Shown: positions 1 through 8,651, counted from the stretch's first letter. The stretch is DNA of 58,018 nucleotides from an uncultured Oscillospiraceae bacterium (GCA_910588105.1 CAJUQD010000014.1:1-58018), one strand, 5' to 3'. Numbers and translations are program-made. Notes: a model not told the origin generated them from the sequence alone.

Positions 1-1
1 C

Positions 2-415
2 ATGGAGCAGTTGGCGGCGCAGTTCTCCGATGACCCGGAGCGGATATTGCCGGAGTCGGGGCCGCTGGAGAGCGCCAAGTCCTACCGGGAGAAAAAGGCC
101 AAGCCTCTGTTGGCGCAGATCGTCAAGGTGCTGCGCTCCCTGTACTGGGCTTATGTCGAGTTGAAGGGGAAGTATGAGCGGTTGCAGGGGGACTATGGAC
201 GGGCCAGGGAGGGCAACGAGCGGTTGTCTGACCGCTTGCAGGAAGCAAAGTTGGAGAACAAAGCCCTGCGGGGGACAGTTGCCGATTTTGAGCGGGTAAA
301 GCGGGCTTTTGGCCCGGAGGAAGTAGAAAGGGCCGTGGAGGACGCAAAGCGTCGAGAGGCGGCAACAAAAGAACAACAGAGGACAAAGCGGAAGTTTAGT
401 CGAGGGGCAAGGTAA
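2..415 (+). CDS. C-terminal part of a Mob-type relaxase (partial)
   Basis: The reading frame is open at the left edge, so only the last 137 residues are visible. They are highly charged and heptad-like, predicting a long coiled coil (about residues 25-120), and end in a basic tail (TKRKFSRGAR). This composition is typical of the C-terminal tail of MobV/MobA-type plasmid recombination relaxases found on Clostridia mobilizable elements; the catalytic domain would lie upstream of the window. The next gene is AT-rich and looks foreign, which supports a mobile-element context. Another coiled-coil protein cannot be excluded, because no catalytic motif is in view. Confidence 0.5.
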   Translation: MEQLAAQFSDDPERILPESGPLESAKSYREKKAKPLLAQIVKVLRSLYWAYVELKGKYERLQGDYGRAREGNERLSDRLQEAKLENKALRGTVADFERVKRAFGPEEVERAVEDAKRREAATKEQQRTKRKFSRGAR

Positions 416-523
416 CGGACAGCGGGAGGGCGCTCCAATGGGTGCCCTCCTAATTTATACTTGTCAGCGGGTGTTTTCACTGCTATAATAAAAATAACAA
501 GGCAAACCTTATGGAGGAAACAT

Positions 524-1156
524 ATGTTTATTGAAATTTATAATTTTTTTAGAATGGAAATGAACTCAAGTTCAATTCTGGGTTATTTTTTGCAAGCTGT
601 TCCGATTACTATTGTTGTAGGAATTGTATATTTGATTCTCAGATTAGTTTTTTTGAAGCGAAAGAACCGACGTATAGTATGGTTATCGGAGATTATGCGA
701 CTGCTGTTTGTATGCTATTTGACGGGATTATGCAGTCTTGTAATACTGCCAGCAAACTTTTGGCTACACGTTTATGATGGTATTTTCTTCGGCTGGTGGG
801 AGTACATAGGCACATTTTTCAAGTTTGGTGAAATCAACCTAATTCCTACCATTGTGAAGTGTCTAAGCGGCGATTACTCGCTTGGAAGTTGGGTAAAAGA
901 GATGATTGTTGGCAATATTATAATGTTTATTCCATTTGGATTTTTCCTCCCATTTGTCGTTGAAAAGCTAAATAGAAAAAAAGCTTTAATAATATCTTTA
1001 GTAGTTCCGCTTGTTGTAGAGTCTCTCCAATTATTTGTCGGCAGAAGTTTAGATATTGACGACTTGATTTGTAATTTCCTTGGAATTATAATTGGGTTCA
1101 TTATAGCTGGTATGATAAAAAAGGGTATAGGAACTGCATCAAAACAAAAGCAATAA
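524..1156 (+). CDS. VanZ-like family membrane protein
   Basis: A 210-residue protein with about five hydrophobic segments. The VanZ-family signature is present as NIIMFIPFGFF followed by ESLQLFVGRSLDIDDLICN. VanZ-like proteins are linked to low-level teicoplanin or lipoglycopeptide tolerance, but most members have no tested function. The start was chosen at ATG 524 because GGAGG at 513-517 sits 6 nt upstream; a TTG at 461 extends the frame but lacks a ribosome binding site. Base composition is clearly more AT-rich than the purine genes downstream, suggesting acquisition with the relaxase gene. A hairpin terminator follows. Confidence 0.8.
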   Translation: MFIEIYNFFRMEMNSSSILGYFLQAVPITIVVGIVYLILRLVFLKRKNRRIVWLSEIMRLLFVCYLTGLCSLVILPANFWLHVYDGIFFGWWEYIGTFFKFGEINLIPTIVKCLSGDYSLGSWVKEMIVGNIIMFIPFGFFLPFVVEKLNRKKALIISLVVPLVVESLQLFVGRSLDIDDLICNFLGIIIGFIIAGMIKKGIGTASKQKQ

Positions 1157-1190
1157 AAAGGTTATTATTTTTCGTACAGATACCTCAGTG

Positions 1191-1226
1191 AAAGGTGGGG
1201 AATGTAGTTGCATTTCCCCGCCTTTT
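1191..1226 (+). terminator. Rho-independent terminator after the VanZ-like gene
   Basis: AAAGGTGGGGAATG pairs with CATTTCCCCGCCTTT across a 6-nt loop, with one mismatch, and is followed by a short T run (TTTTGTGC). Confidence 0.7.
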
Positions 1227-1280
1227 GTGCTATCATCAAAGTTGTAAACTAGCAGAGCAAATAGTAAGCAACTCCCTCCC

Positions 1281-1490
1281 GTTATCATGACTGATAACAA
1301 TTTGATAACAGCCCATCGTATAGGCTGGATAATATGGATATATCAAATAAACAAAAGAACAGGGCATCATATTTCTAAAGCAAAATCCGTTAGAACATGA
1401 TGCCCAGCAACGAGTGGGAATGAGTTTCAGAAGTCTCAAACCCGTTGCGGCGCAATGTTTTCCGGGCTTTGTCCCCCCTCATTTGATAAC
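1281..1490. repeat. Cluster of TGATAAC repeats at the probable mobile-element boundary
   Basis: The gene-free stretch 1227-1546 holds GTTATCA-TGAC-TGATAAC (1281-1298, perfect inverted repeat) and two direct copies of TTTGATAAC (1301-1309 and 1482-1490). It also holds an inverted pair, GGGCATCAT near 1362 and ATGATGCCC near 1397. Nothing else convincing is coded here beyond a short open frame of about 26 codons from the ATG near 1420. The arrangement resembles arm-type or end repeats of an integrated element, but no attachment site can be proven from one side alone. Confidence 0.35.
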
Positions 1491-1546
1491 GATTTGAACA
1501 AACTCATGAGAAATAGATCTGACAAATAAAATTGGGAGGCTTGAAC

Positions 1547-2719
1547 ATGACCGAACTGGAACTGAAATATGGCTGCAATCCCAACCAGAAGCCCGCCCGC
1601 ATTTTTATGGAAAGCGGTGAGCTGCCCCTCACCGTCCTCAACGGCAAGCCGGGGTACATCAATTTTATGGACGCGCTGAACTCCTGGCAGCTGGTAAAGG
1701 CCCTGAAAGCCGCCACCGGCCTGCCCGCCGCCGCCTCCTTCAAGCACGTCTCTCCCGCAGGGGCAGCCCTGGGCCTGCCCCTGTCCGGCGTGGAGCGACA
1801 GATCTACTTCGCTCCCGAGGGGGAGCTTTCCCCCATCGCCTGCGCCTATATCCGGGCCCGTGGGGCCGATCGGCTGTGCTCCTACGGCGACTGGGCGGCG
1901 CTGTCCGACCCCTGCGACGGGGATACCGCCCGGTATCTGGCCCTGGAGGTATCCGATGGCGTGATCGCCCCGGATTACACCGCCGAGGCCCTGGAAATTT
2001 TGAAAGCCAAGCGCAAGGGCGGCTACAACGTGGTGAAAATCGACCCGGACTACACCCCCGCCCCCATTGAGCGCCGCAATATCTTTGGCATCACCTTTGA
2101 GCAGGGCTACAACGACCTGAGCATCAGCGAGGCCATGCTGGAGAACATCGTCACCCAGAACAAGAACCTACCCCAGCAGGCCAGGCACGACATGCTGCTC
2201 TCCCTTATCACCCTGAAATACACCCAGTCCAACTCGGTGTGCTATGTGAAGGACGGACAGACCCTCGGCGTGGGCGCGGGCCAGCAGAGCCGCATCCACT
2301 GCACCCGGCTGGCGGGCAACAAGGCGGACACCTGGTGGCTGCGCCAGCATCCCAAGGTGCTGGGCCTCCCCTTTGTGGACGGCATCCGCCGCCCCGACCG
2401 GGACAACGCCATCGACATTTACATCTCCGACGAGCACGATGACGTGCTGGCCGAGGGGGTGTGGCAGAACACCTTTAAGGCCCGCCCCGATGTTCTCACC
2501 AGGGCGGAAAAGAAGGAGTGGATCGCCAAGCAGTCCGGCGTCACCGTGGGCTCCGACGCCTTCTTCCCCTTTGGCGACAACGTGGAGCGGGCCTTCAAAT
2601 CCGGCGTGAAGTACATCGTCCAGCCCGGCGGCTCCATCCGGGACGACCATGTGATCTCCACCGCCGACAAGCACGGCATGGTGATGGCCTTCACCGGGAC
2701 CCGTTTGTTCCACCATTGA
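1547..2719 (+). CDS. purH: Phosphoribosylaminoimidazolecarboxamide formyltransferase, single-domain
   Basis: Catalyses formyl transfer from 10-formyl-THF to AICAR, the penultimate step of IMP synthesis, in the cytoplasm. At 390 residues it contains only the transformylase half of PurH; the IMP cyclohydrolase half is absent, as in several Clostridia that split the enzyme. Visible motifs are KYGCNPNQKPA, the catalytic Lys-His in SFKHVSPAGAA, VGAGQQSRIHCTRLA and the C-terminal SDAFFPFGDN...HGMVMAFTGTRLFHH. Start ATG 1547 has GGGAGG 7 nt upstream; a TTG at 1532 lies inside that ribosome binding site. The next ORF starts within the stop codon, so the purine genes are translationally coupled. Confidence 0.93.
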   Translation: MTELELKYGCNPNQKPARIFMESGELPLTVLNGKPGYINFMDALNSWQLVKALKAATGLPAAASFKHVSPAGAALGLPLSGVERQIYFAPEGELSPIACAYIRARGADRLCSYGDWAALSDPCDGDTARYLALEVSDGVIAPDYTAEALEILKAKRKGGYNVVKIDPDYTPAPIERRNIFGITFEQGYNDLSISEAMLENIVTQNKNLPQQARHDMLLSLITLKYTQSNSVCYVKDGQTLGVGAGQQSRIHCTRLAGNKADTWWLRQHPKVLGLPFVDGIRRPDRDNAIDIYISDEHDDVLAEGVWQNTFKARPDVLTRAEKKEWIAKQSGVTVGSDAFFPFGDNVERAFKSGVKYIVQPGGSIRDDHVISTADKHGMVMAFTGTRLFHH

Positions 2720-2955
2720 GGACGGACGACCAGGCGCGGCTGGCCTCCTTTGAAAAAATGCTGGCGGACGTGCAGACAAATTATGCCGAGCTTGTGGCCC
2801 GGATGGACAGGCTCAAGGCGGAAAAGAAGGAGAAATCCGCCACCTTCCGGCAGTATTGGAGCAACAAAATGACCTGCCAATACATGCTGTCCATGTACCG
2901 GCAATACGGGCTGATTGACAACGCAGCCCAGGAAAACGAGGAGAATCACCTATGA
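2716..2955 (+). CDS. Small coiled-coil protein between purH and purD
   Basis: A 79-residue ORF starting at TTG 2716, overlapping the purH stop, and ending at 2955, overlapping the purD ATG (2952) in an ATGA arrangement. The product is charged and alpha-helical, with an ARMDRLKAEKKEKSATFRQY stretch. There is no signal peptide and no recognised domain. The frame is closely packed between two purine genes with both junctions overlapping, which argues for real translation, at least as a coupling device. No homologous function is known to me. An internal ATG at 2758 is the alternative start. Confidence 0.5.
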   Translation: MRTDDQARLASFEKMLADVQTNYAELVARMDRLKAEKKEKSATFRQYWSNKMTCQYMLSMYRQYGLIDNAAQENEENHL

Positions 2956-4211
2956 GAGTTTTGGTTGTTGGGTCGGGCGGCAGGGAACACGCCATCTGCT
3001 GGAAATTGAAGCAGTCGCCCAAGGTCACCGAATTGTTCTGCGCCCCGGGCAATGGGGGCATTGCCCAAACCGCCAAGTGCGTGGATGTGAAAGCCACCGA
3101 CGTGGACGGCATGGTGAAGTGGGCGAAGGACAACGCCATGGACTTTGTGGTGGTGGCCCCGGACGACCCCCTGGCCCTGGGGATGGTGGACGCCCTGGAG
3201 GGGGCGGGCATACCCGCCTTCGGCCCCCGGGCCAACGCCGCCATCGTCGAGGCCAGCAAGGCGTTTTCCAAGGAATTGATGAAGAAATATCACATCCCTA
3301 CCGCCCGGCATGAAACCTTTACCGAACTGGACAAGGCGCTGGCCTATATTGAGGAACAGGGCGCGCCCATCGTGGTCAAGGCGGACGGGCTGGCCCTGGG
3401 CAAGGGGGTGGTGGTGGCCGCCACCGTAGACGAGGCCAAGGCCGCCGCCCGGGCGATGATGGCGGACAAGAAATTCGGCGAATCCGGCTCCACCGTGGTC
3501 ATTGAGGAGTGCATGACCGGGCCGGAGGTGACGGTGCTGGCCTTTGCCGACGGCGAGCATGTGCGCACCATGCCCGCCAGCCAGGATCACAAGCGGGCCT
3601 TTGACGGCAACCGCGGCCCCAACACCGGCGGCATGGGGGCCATCTCCCCCCCGCCCCAGTACACGCCGGAAACCGCCCGGCGATGCATGGACGAGATTTT
3701 CCTGCCCACCATCCGGGCACTGAAGGCAGAGGGCCGGCCCTTCCATGGGGTCATTTACTTCGGGCTGATGCTCACTCCCGAAGGCCCTCGCGTGGTGGAG
3801 TACAACGCCCGCTTCGGCGACCCGGAGTGCCAGGCGGTGCTGTCCCTGCTGGACAGCGACCTCTTGGACATCTTCGCCGCCTGCCGGGAAGGCACGCTGG
3901 ACCGAACGGACATCCGTTGGAAGGATCAGGCCGCCTGCTGCCTGGTGCTGGCCTCCGGCGGTTATCCGCTGGACTATCAGAAGGGCTATCCCATCTCCGG
4001 GCTGGAGGAGGCGGGAAAGTCCGCCGTGGTGTTCCACGCGGGCACCAAGCTGGGGGAACACGGCGAATACCTCACCAACGGGGGCCGGGTGCTGGGCGTC
4101 ACCGCCCTGGGGGGCACCCTGAGCCAGGCCATCGCCGGCGCCTACGCCGCTGCCGCGCCCATCTCTTTCCAGGGGATGCACTTCCGCCGCGACATCGGCC
4201 GCGCGTTTTAA
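2952..4211 (+). CDS. purD: Phosphoribosylamine-glycine ligase
   Basis: GAR synthetase, which joins glycine to phosphoribosylamine using ATP in the purine pathway. The 419-residue length is normal. The N-terminal GSGGREHA motif, the ATP-grasp segment VVKADGLALGKGVVVA, GPEVTVLAF, the signature HKRAFDGNRGPNTGGMGA and EYNARFGDPECQ are all present. The start overlaps the preceding small ORF by 4 nt. It is the last gene of the operon and is followed by a strong bidirectional terminator shared with the convergent permease gene. Confidence 0.97.
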   Translation: MRVLVVGSGGREHAICWKLKQSPKVTELFCAPGNGGIAQTAKCVDVKATDVDGMVKWAKDNAMDFVVVAPDDPLALGMVDALEGAGIPAFGPRANAAIVEASKAFSKELMKKYHIPTARHETFTELDKALAYIEEQGAPIVVKADGLALGKGVVVAATVDEAKAAARAMMADKKFGESGSTVVIEECMTGPEVTVLAFADGEHVRTMPASQDHKRAFDGNRGPNTGGMGAISPPPQYTPETARRCMDEIFLPTIRALKAEGRPFHGVIYFGLMLTPEGPRVVEYNARFGDPECQAVLSLLDSDLLDIFAACREGTLDRTDIRWKDQAACCLVLASGGYPLDYQKGYPISGLEEAGKSAVVFHAGTKLGEHGEYLTNGGRVLGVTALGGTLSQAIAGAYAAAAPISFQGMHFRRDIGRAF

Positions 4212-4218
4212 TTTCCGA

Positions 4219-4262
4219 AAAAAAGGGGTCTCCGTATCAAATTGATACGGAGACCCTTTTCG
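4219..4262. terminator. Bidirectional terminator between purD and the AEC permease
   Basis: GGGTCTCCGTATCAA and its near-complete complement form a stem flanked by A-runs on the left and T-runs on the right, so it can stop transcription from both sides of this convergent pair. Confidence 0.9.
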
Positions 4263-4264
4263 TC

Positions 4265-5191
4265 TCACCGCAGGCTGAACGCCGCGATAGCCGCAAAGAG
4301 CGCGATGGTGCAGATGGTGTGCACCGACAGGGCGGTGGAAATGTACTTCCCCTCCTCCCCTACATCGGCAAACAGGGGGATGATAAAGGGGGCCGGCAGG
4401 GCATAGAGGATCATCAGTGCGATCTGCAGCCCCTCGTCATAGGGCACGATGCGGAACAGGATGAAGCTCACCAGCGCCAGCAGCCCCCCCATAACGGCCA
4501 GACGGCACGCCACTGTCACCGCCACAGGCCGCAGGAGGGATTTGTCCAGGTCCAGCTCATAGCCCACCACCAGCAGCACCAGGGCGCTGGTGGGCGCGGT
4601 GAGCATGGAGATAGTCCCCGTCACCACCCCGGCGGCGGGGCCGGACAGCACCCACTCCCCCACACCCAGCACCCCCAGGAGGATGCCCAGGGCCATACCG
4701 ATGCAGCACTTGTTGATCACCATGTTCTTTACCAGGCCACCCACCGTGGGCCTGCGCCCGTCGGTGAGGGAGAGGAAGCCCAGAAACGCCGTGTAGGCAA
4801 ACACCGTCTGCCCCAGATCCACGGCGGCAAAGCCGGACTGCTCCCCCATCAGCACGCCGTACAGGGCGTAGCCCAGCATGCCGCCCTCGGCACTGGCCAG
4901 CAGAAAGGGGAAAAACTTCCCATGGGGGGCGGCCAGCTTCCGCAGCGCGAAGCCCAGCCCCAGGGCCAGGGCAAATCCGGCGTACACCAGCACGAAAATC
5001 AGCGCCACCGACAGGGAGTATTTGGCGGTGAAAAAGGCGTTGAACAGCACCACCGGCAGGCAGATGTCCCCCACCACCGCCTTGAGCCCCGCCAAGCCCT
5101 TCATGTCGAAGATATTTTTCCGGCGGCACACCATGCCCAGCGCCAGCAGCGCCACGATGGGCAGCACCATTTGAAGCACCTGCAACGCCAT
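4265..5191 (-). CDS. AEC-family (auxin efflux carrier-like) permease
   Basis: A 308-residue, very hydrophobic protein with about ten predicted membrane segments and the AEC/membrane-transport layout: an N-terminal bundle with the NAFF region and a C-terminal bundle with ALPAPFIIPLFAD. Members move organic acids or amphipathic metabolites; the substrate here is unknown. ATG 5191 is preferred over ATG 5197 because the GAGGA site then lies at a normal 6-nt distance. It sits behind the lsr operon on the same strand but is separated by a hairpin and about 100 nt, so a role in AI-2 export is not supported. Confidence 0.8.
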   Translation of the reverse strand: MALQVLQMVLPIVALLALGMVCRRKNIFDMKGLAGLKAVVGDICLPVVLFNAFFTAKYSLSVALIFVLVYAGFALALGLGFALRKLAAPHGKFFPFLLASAEGGMLGYALYGVLMGEQSGFAAVDLGQTVFAYTAFLGFLSLTDGRRPTVGGLVKNMVINKCCIGMALGILLGVLGVGEWVLSGPAAGVVTGTISMLTAPTSALVLLVVGYELDLDKSLLRPVAVTVACRLAVMGGLLALVSFILFRIVPYDEGLQIALMILYALPAPFIIPLFADVGEEGKYISTALSVHTICTIALFAAIAAFSLR

Positions 5192-5210
5192 AAACATTCC
5201 TCATTTCTCA

Positions 5211-5220
5211 ATCAATTGAT
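5211..5220. promoter_or_regulatory. Palindrome upstream of the AEC permease
   Basis: ATCAATTGAT is a perfect 10-bp palindrome immediately upstream of the gene, a possible operator. Short palindromes of this size can also arise by chance. Confidence 0.2.
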
Positions 5221-5238
5221 GCTCCGCGCCAACCACAA

Positions 5239-5273
5239 AGGGGAGGGGAAAGGCATCTGTCTTTCCCCTCCCC
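5239..5273 (-). terminator. Terminator hairpin after lsrF
   Basis: GGGGAGGGGAAAG pairs perfectly with CTTTCCCCTCCCC around an 8-nt loop. On the minus strand it is followed by only a short T-rich tail, so termination may be partial. Confidence 0.6.
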
Positions 5274-5291
5274 CATTCTCAGCGCAGCCTC

Positions 5292-6173
5292 TTACTTGTG
5301 GATCTCGTCCTGGAAGAACTCCAGGGCCTCCTTGTCGGTGGCCCCCTTGTGGACGATCATGGACACCGCCTGGGCCATGGCCACGGGATGGGTGCTCTGG
5401 AAGATGTTCCGGCCCATATCCACGCCGTGGGCGCCCTTCTGGATCACGCCGTAGGCCAGCTTGAGGGCGTCCGGCTCGGACAGCTTCTTGCCCCCGGCCA
5501 CCACGATGGGCACCGGGCAGGCGGCCACAACCTCCTCAAAGTTCTCGCAGTCGTAGGTCTTGACCACCTGGACGCCCATCTCGGCGATGATGCGGGTGGC
5601 CAGCTTAAAGAAGCGGTCGGTGCGGGCCATGTCCTTGCCCACGGCGCACACGCCCATGGTGGGAATGGAGTAGCGCATACCGGCGCTGATGACTCGGTTC
5701 AGGTTGTCCAGGCTGGACAGCTGGCCGTCCGCGCCGATGAAGGTCTGCACCGCCATGCAGTCGGCGTTCATGCGGATGGCGTCCTCAATGTCCACCGCCA
5801 CCACCTCGTGGCTCAGGTCGTCCTGGAGCATGGAGGAGCCGGAGGTGACCCGCAGGGCCACGCTCTTCACGATCTCCGGGGGAACGCAGGTGCGCAGCGC
5901 GCCCCGGGTGCCCATGAAGCAGTCCACATAGGGGGCCAGCTGGGGCAGCAGCAGGTCAAGGCGCTCCAGCCCTGCGGTGGAGCCCATGAAATAGCCGTGG
6001 TCAAAGGCGAACATGACGGTGTTGCCGCTCTCGGGGTTGAAAATGTTGGCCATGTGCTTCTTCATGCCCCAGTCCAGGCTGTTGATGCCCTTGAGGAAGA
6101 AGCCCTTCTGATTGGCGAAGGGGACGTCCACGTGGTAGTCCTTGGACACCTTCAAACCTTCCAAATCAGCCAT
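5292..6173 (-). CDS. lsrF: LsrF, 3-hydroxy-5-phosphonooxypentane-2,4-dione thiolase
   Basis: Terminal enzyme of phospho-AI-2 breakdown; it transfers the acetyl group from 3-hydroxy-5-phosphonooxypentane-2,4-dione to CoA. The 293-residue class I aldolase-fold protein matches the usual LsrF length. It carries NTVMFAFDHGYFMGSTAGLE, the QTFIGADGQ strand, VVKTYDCENFEE with the expected Schiff-base lysine, VVAGGKKL and the phosphate-binding GAHGVDMGRNIFQ. The start is ATG 6173 behind AAGGAGG; a longer frame to 6233 lacks a site. It is the last gene of lsrACDBF. The E. coli lsrG gene that would follow is missing. Confidence 0.93.
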   Translation of the reverse strand: MADLEGLKVSKDYHVDVPFANQKGFFLKGINSLDWGMKKHMANIFNPESGNTVMFAFDHGYFMGSTAGLERLDLLLPQLAPYVDCFMGTRGALRTCVPPEIVKSVALRVTSGSSMLQDDLSHEVVAVDIEDAIRMNADCMAVQTFIGADGQLSSLDNLNRVISAGMRYSIPTMGVCAVGKDMARTDRFFKLATRIIAEMGVQVVKTYDCENFEEVVAACPVPIVVAGGKKLSEPDALKLAYGVIQKGAHGVDMGRNIFQSTHPVAMAQAVSMIVHKGATDKEALEFFQDEIHK

Positions 6174-6265
6174 AAATATATCCTCCTTGTATTGGTAAAT
6201 TGTCAACGGCGGGAAAACCGCTCCCGCTCCCAAAAGAGCGCCGCGAAACCGGCGCCCCTTTGGGA

Positions 6266-6292
6266 GCGGAGCGGGGCCGGGCCCCGCTCCGC
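6266..6292 (-). other. Intercistronic hairpin between lsrB and lsrF
   Basis: GCGGAGCGGGGC pairs perfectly with GCCCCGCTCCGC around a 3-nt loop; a second inverted pair (CTCCCAAAAG/CTTTGGGAG) lies at about 6231-6266. It probably protects or attenuates the transcript after the abundant binding-protein message. Confidence 0.6.
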
Positions 6293-6325
6293 CGTGGTTT
6301 TCAGATCATAACAGCGGACGGCTTC

Positions 6326-7492
6326 TTAGAAGTCGTAGTTGTTCATGGTCTCGGCGTTGAAGATGGCGCGCTCGGGGAGCAGCACCACGCCGTTGTTGGT
6401 GTCGGCGGTGGTGTCGTCGGGATTCAGGCAGTTGTTGGGCATGACCTCAACGGAGCCGATGCCGGGCACGTCGATGGTGTCGCCCACCTTCACGTCGTTG
6501 CCGGCGGCGATGTAAGCGGCCACATAGCAGCCCAGGGCGCCCTGCACCTTGCAGTCCCACAGACCCCAGTTGTGCAGGATGTTGGCGGTGCAGTAGGGCT
6601 TAATGGCGTTGGGAGTGGCGAAGCCGGTGATGGTCACGTCGTCCTTGGTCAGGCCGGCCTGCTGCGCGGCCTCCAGCTGGCCGGGAAGGGCGGTGGAGTC
6701 GTTGCAGATGATCAGGTCGATGTCGGCATGGGCGGCCAGCACGGCCTTGCCGATGGTGACGGACTTCTCAGCGTCCTGCTCGGAGTAGTAGTTGTCGGGC
6801 TGGACGTTCTCCCAGTTGGGATACTTCTCCTTGATGATCTTCTCGCCCTCCACCTGCCAGGAGTTCTGGTCGGTGACGGTGGCCTGGGAGTAGTGCCAGC
6901 AGTACTTCACGGGGTCCTTGTCGGGGTCCACGCCGCGGGCCTTCAGGCCCTCGACGGACAGGTCCACCAGCATCTGGCCCAGAACCTCGGGGGTGCCCTG
7001 GGAGACCATCAGAGCGCGGTCGCCGGGCTTGGAATCGGAGTCCCAGGTAGACACGGCGATGCCCGCGGCCTTGGCGGCCTGGAGGGCATCGGCCACGCCG
7101 GCGGCGTCCACAGTAGAGATACAGATGGCGTCCACGCCCTTGGAGATGGCGTCGTTGATGCACTGCACCTGGTCGGCCACAGTGGCGTTAGGGGAGCCGA
7201 TGTAGTCCACGGTGATGCCCCAGTCCTTGGCGAACTCCTGGGCGCCGGTGTTGGCCACCTCAAAGAAGGCGTTGCCGCTGACTTTGGGGATGAAGGCCAC
7301 GGTCTTGCCCTCGACGGAGCCGCCCGCAGGCGCGGGGTCATTATTGCCCTCGTTCCCGGGCGCCTTGCTCTCCTCCACAGGGGCGGAGCTCTCGGGAGCC
7401 TTGGACTCTTCGCCGGTCTTTTCGCCGCAGGCGGCCAGGGCGAAGATCATGCACAGGGACAGAAGCAGCGCTACGAGTCTTTTCACTTTCAT
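6326..7492 (-). CDS. lsrB: LsrB, AI-2-binding lipoprotein
   Basis: Extracellular substrate-binding protein of the AI-2 importer, 388 residues. It has a lipoprotein signal (LLLSLCMIFALAAC, lipobox LAAC) and then a Ser/Glu/Pro-rich linker (about residues 24-55). Ligand-contact positions known from enteric LsrB are recognisable: the FIPKVSGN lysine, the Asp in STWDSD, Asp-Gln in VTDQNSWQ and the ATPNAIKPY segment. The C-terminus NGVVLLPERAIFN is almost diagnostic for LsrB over ribose-binding relatives. It sits between the permease genes and lsrF, with hairpins on both sides, as expected for a highly expressed binding protein. Confidence 0.93.
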   Translation of the reverse strand: MKVKRLVALLLSLCMIFALAACGEKTGEESKAPESSAPVEESKAPGNEGNNDPAPAGGSVEGKTVAFIPKVSGNAFFEVANTGAQEFAKDWGITVDYIGSPNATVADQVQCINDAISKGVDAICISTVDAAGVADALQAAKAAGIAVSTWDSDSKPGDRALMVSQGTPEVLGQMLVDLSVEGLKARGVDPDKDPVKYCWHYSQATVTDQNSWQVEGEKIIKEKYPNWENVQPDNYYSEQDAEKSVTIGKAVLAAHADIDLIICNDSTALPGQLEAAQQAGLTKDDVTITGFATPNAIKPYCTANILHNWGLWDCKVQGALGCYVAAYIAAGNDVKVGDTIDVPGIGSVEVMPNNCLNPDDTTADTNNGVVLLPERAIFNAETMNNYDF

Positions 7493-7517
7493 GTTTTCAT
7501 ACCTCCATAGATATTTT

Positions 7518-7580
7518 ATATTCAGGGGCGAAGCCCCGGAATATACCGTTCTCTTATTCCAAAAGCGAAGCCTTGGAATA
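7518..7580 (-). other. Two small hairpins between lsrD and lsrB
   Basis: ATATTC-AGGGGCGAAGCCCC-GGAATAT (7518-7544) and TATTCCAA...TTGGAATA (7555-7580) are consecutive stem-loops in the intercistronic gap, likely mRNA-stability elements. Confidence 0.5.
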
Positions 7581-7586
7581 AATTTT

Positions 7587-8651
7587 TCACGCGCCCGCCT
7601 TGCTCTTTTTTTTCGGGCGCAGCCTGCCCAGCCATGCGGCCACCGCCGGGTTCCCGGCCACGGCCCGGCCCACCACCACCACTACCAGCAGCACGCCGAT
7701 GGGGATATCCAGATACTGCTTATTGATGCCGAAGCACAGCGGCATGCCAAAGCGCAGCAACGTGATGGCCACAGCCGCCAGGGCAGTGCCGATGACGGAG
7801 CCCTTGCCGCCGGTGGACAGGGTGCCGCCCAGCACACAGGCGGTGATAATCATCATGGTGAAATTGCCGCCCAGGTCGGACTTGGCGATGCCCAGCTGGG
7901 AGGTCATCACCACGCCTGTGATACCGGCGGCTAGCCCGGACAGCACATAGGTGCTCATCACCACCGCCCGGGCGTTGACGCCGGAGTACTCCGCCGCCTG
8001 GGGGTTCACCCCCACCAGGAACACCTTGCGGCCATACTTGCTCCTGTGGAGCAGCAGGTAGGCACACAGCAGCAGCAGCAGGAAGATGACAATGGGCAGG
8101 GGCACAACGCCGAACAGGGTGGTCTTGGCCAGGGCCTTGAAGCCATCCGGGAAGCCGCTGATGCCGTTGTAGGCGGCGGTGCCCGACAGGGTGGACACCA
8201 GCAGCGCCAGCCCGCCGTAGAGGAACGAACCGCCCAGGGTAACCACCATGGCCTGCACGCCGCAGTAGGCCACGAAGAAGCCGGACAGCGCCCCGCACAG
8301 GGTGGCCACCACCACGCCCAGCGCGGCGGCGGTCCAGATGTTCATGCCGAACGCCTGCCAGCCCACCCCGATGACGATGGAGGTAAAGCCCACAATGGCG
8401 CAGGACTGAATGTCGATGCCGCCGGTAATCATAACGAAGGTGACAAAAATGGAGATGAACCAGATGGGCAGGTCGCCCACCGCTGCGATAAAGACGCGGT
8501 TGAGGGAGAGGAATTTCGCATTGGCCGCGCCGAACACCACGCACTCCGCCAGCAGCAACGCCAGCAGGAACAGGTTCCAGCGGAAATTGGGGCCGCCCCA
8601 CAAACGGCGCAGTCCGTTTTGGGAATCCAGTTTGGGGAAAATACCGCTCAT
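7587..8651 (-). CDS. lsrD: LsrD, AI-2 ABC importer permease
   Basis: Second transmembrane subunit of the AI-2 importer. It has 354 residues and about nine to ten membrane segments of the ribose/LsrC/LsrD (BPD_transp_2) family. The family segment FVMITGGIDIQSCAIVGF and the conserved ACVLGGTLSTGGKGSVIGT block are present. The start overlaps the stop of lsrC by ATGA. Assignment as LsrD rather than LsrC follows gene order (A-C-D-B) and its FVMITGGIDI loop. Confidence 0.9.
   Translation of the reverse strand: MSGIFPKLDSQNGLRRLWGGPNFRWNLFLLALLLAECVVFGAANAKFLSLNRVFIAAVGDLPIWFISIFVTFVMITGGIDIQSCAIVGFTSIVIGVGWQAFGMNIWTAAALGVVVATLCGALSGFFVAYCGVQAMVVTLGGSFLYGGLALLVSTLSGTAAYNGISGFPDGFKALAKTTLFGVVPLPIVIFLLLLLCAYLLLHRSKYGRKVFLVGVNPQAAEYSGVNARAVVMSTYVLSGLAAGITGVVMTSQLGIAKSDLGGNFTMMIITACVLGGTLSTGGKGSVIGTALAAVAITLLRFGMPLCFGINKQYLDIPIGVLLVVVVVGRAVAGNPAVAAWLGRLRPKKKSKAGA

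Noticed and set aside
1227..1546. Purine riboswitch upstream of purH
   Set aside because: I could not find the conserved three-way-junction elements; the stretch looks like element-end repeats.
4265..5191. AEC permease as the AI-2 exporter
   Set aside because: The known AI-2 exporter TqsA belongs to a different family, and a hairpin separates this gene from lsrF.
3683..5464. 593-codon plus-strand frame
   Set aside because: Runs through the 3' part of purD in another frame and then antisense to the AEC permease; no motifs.
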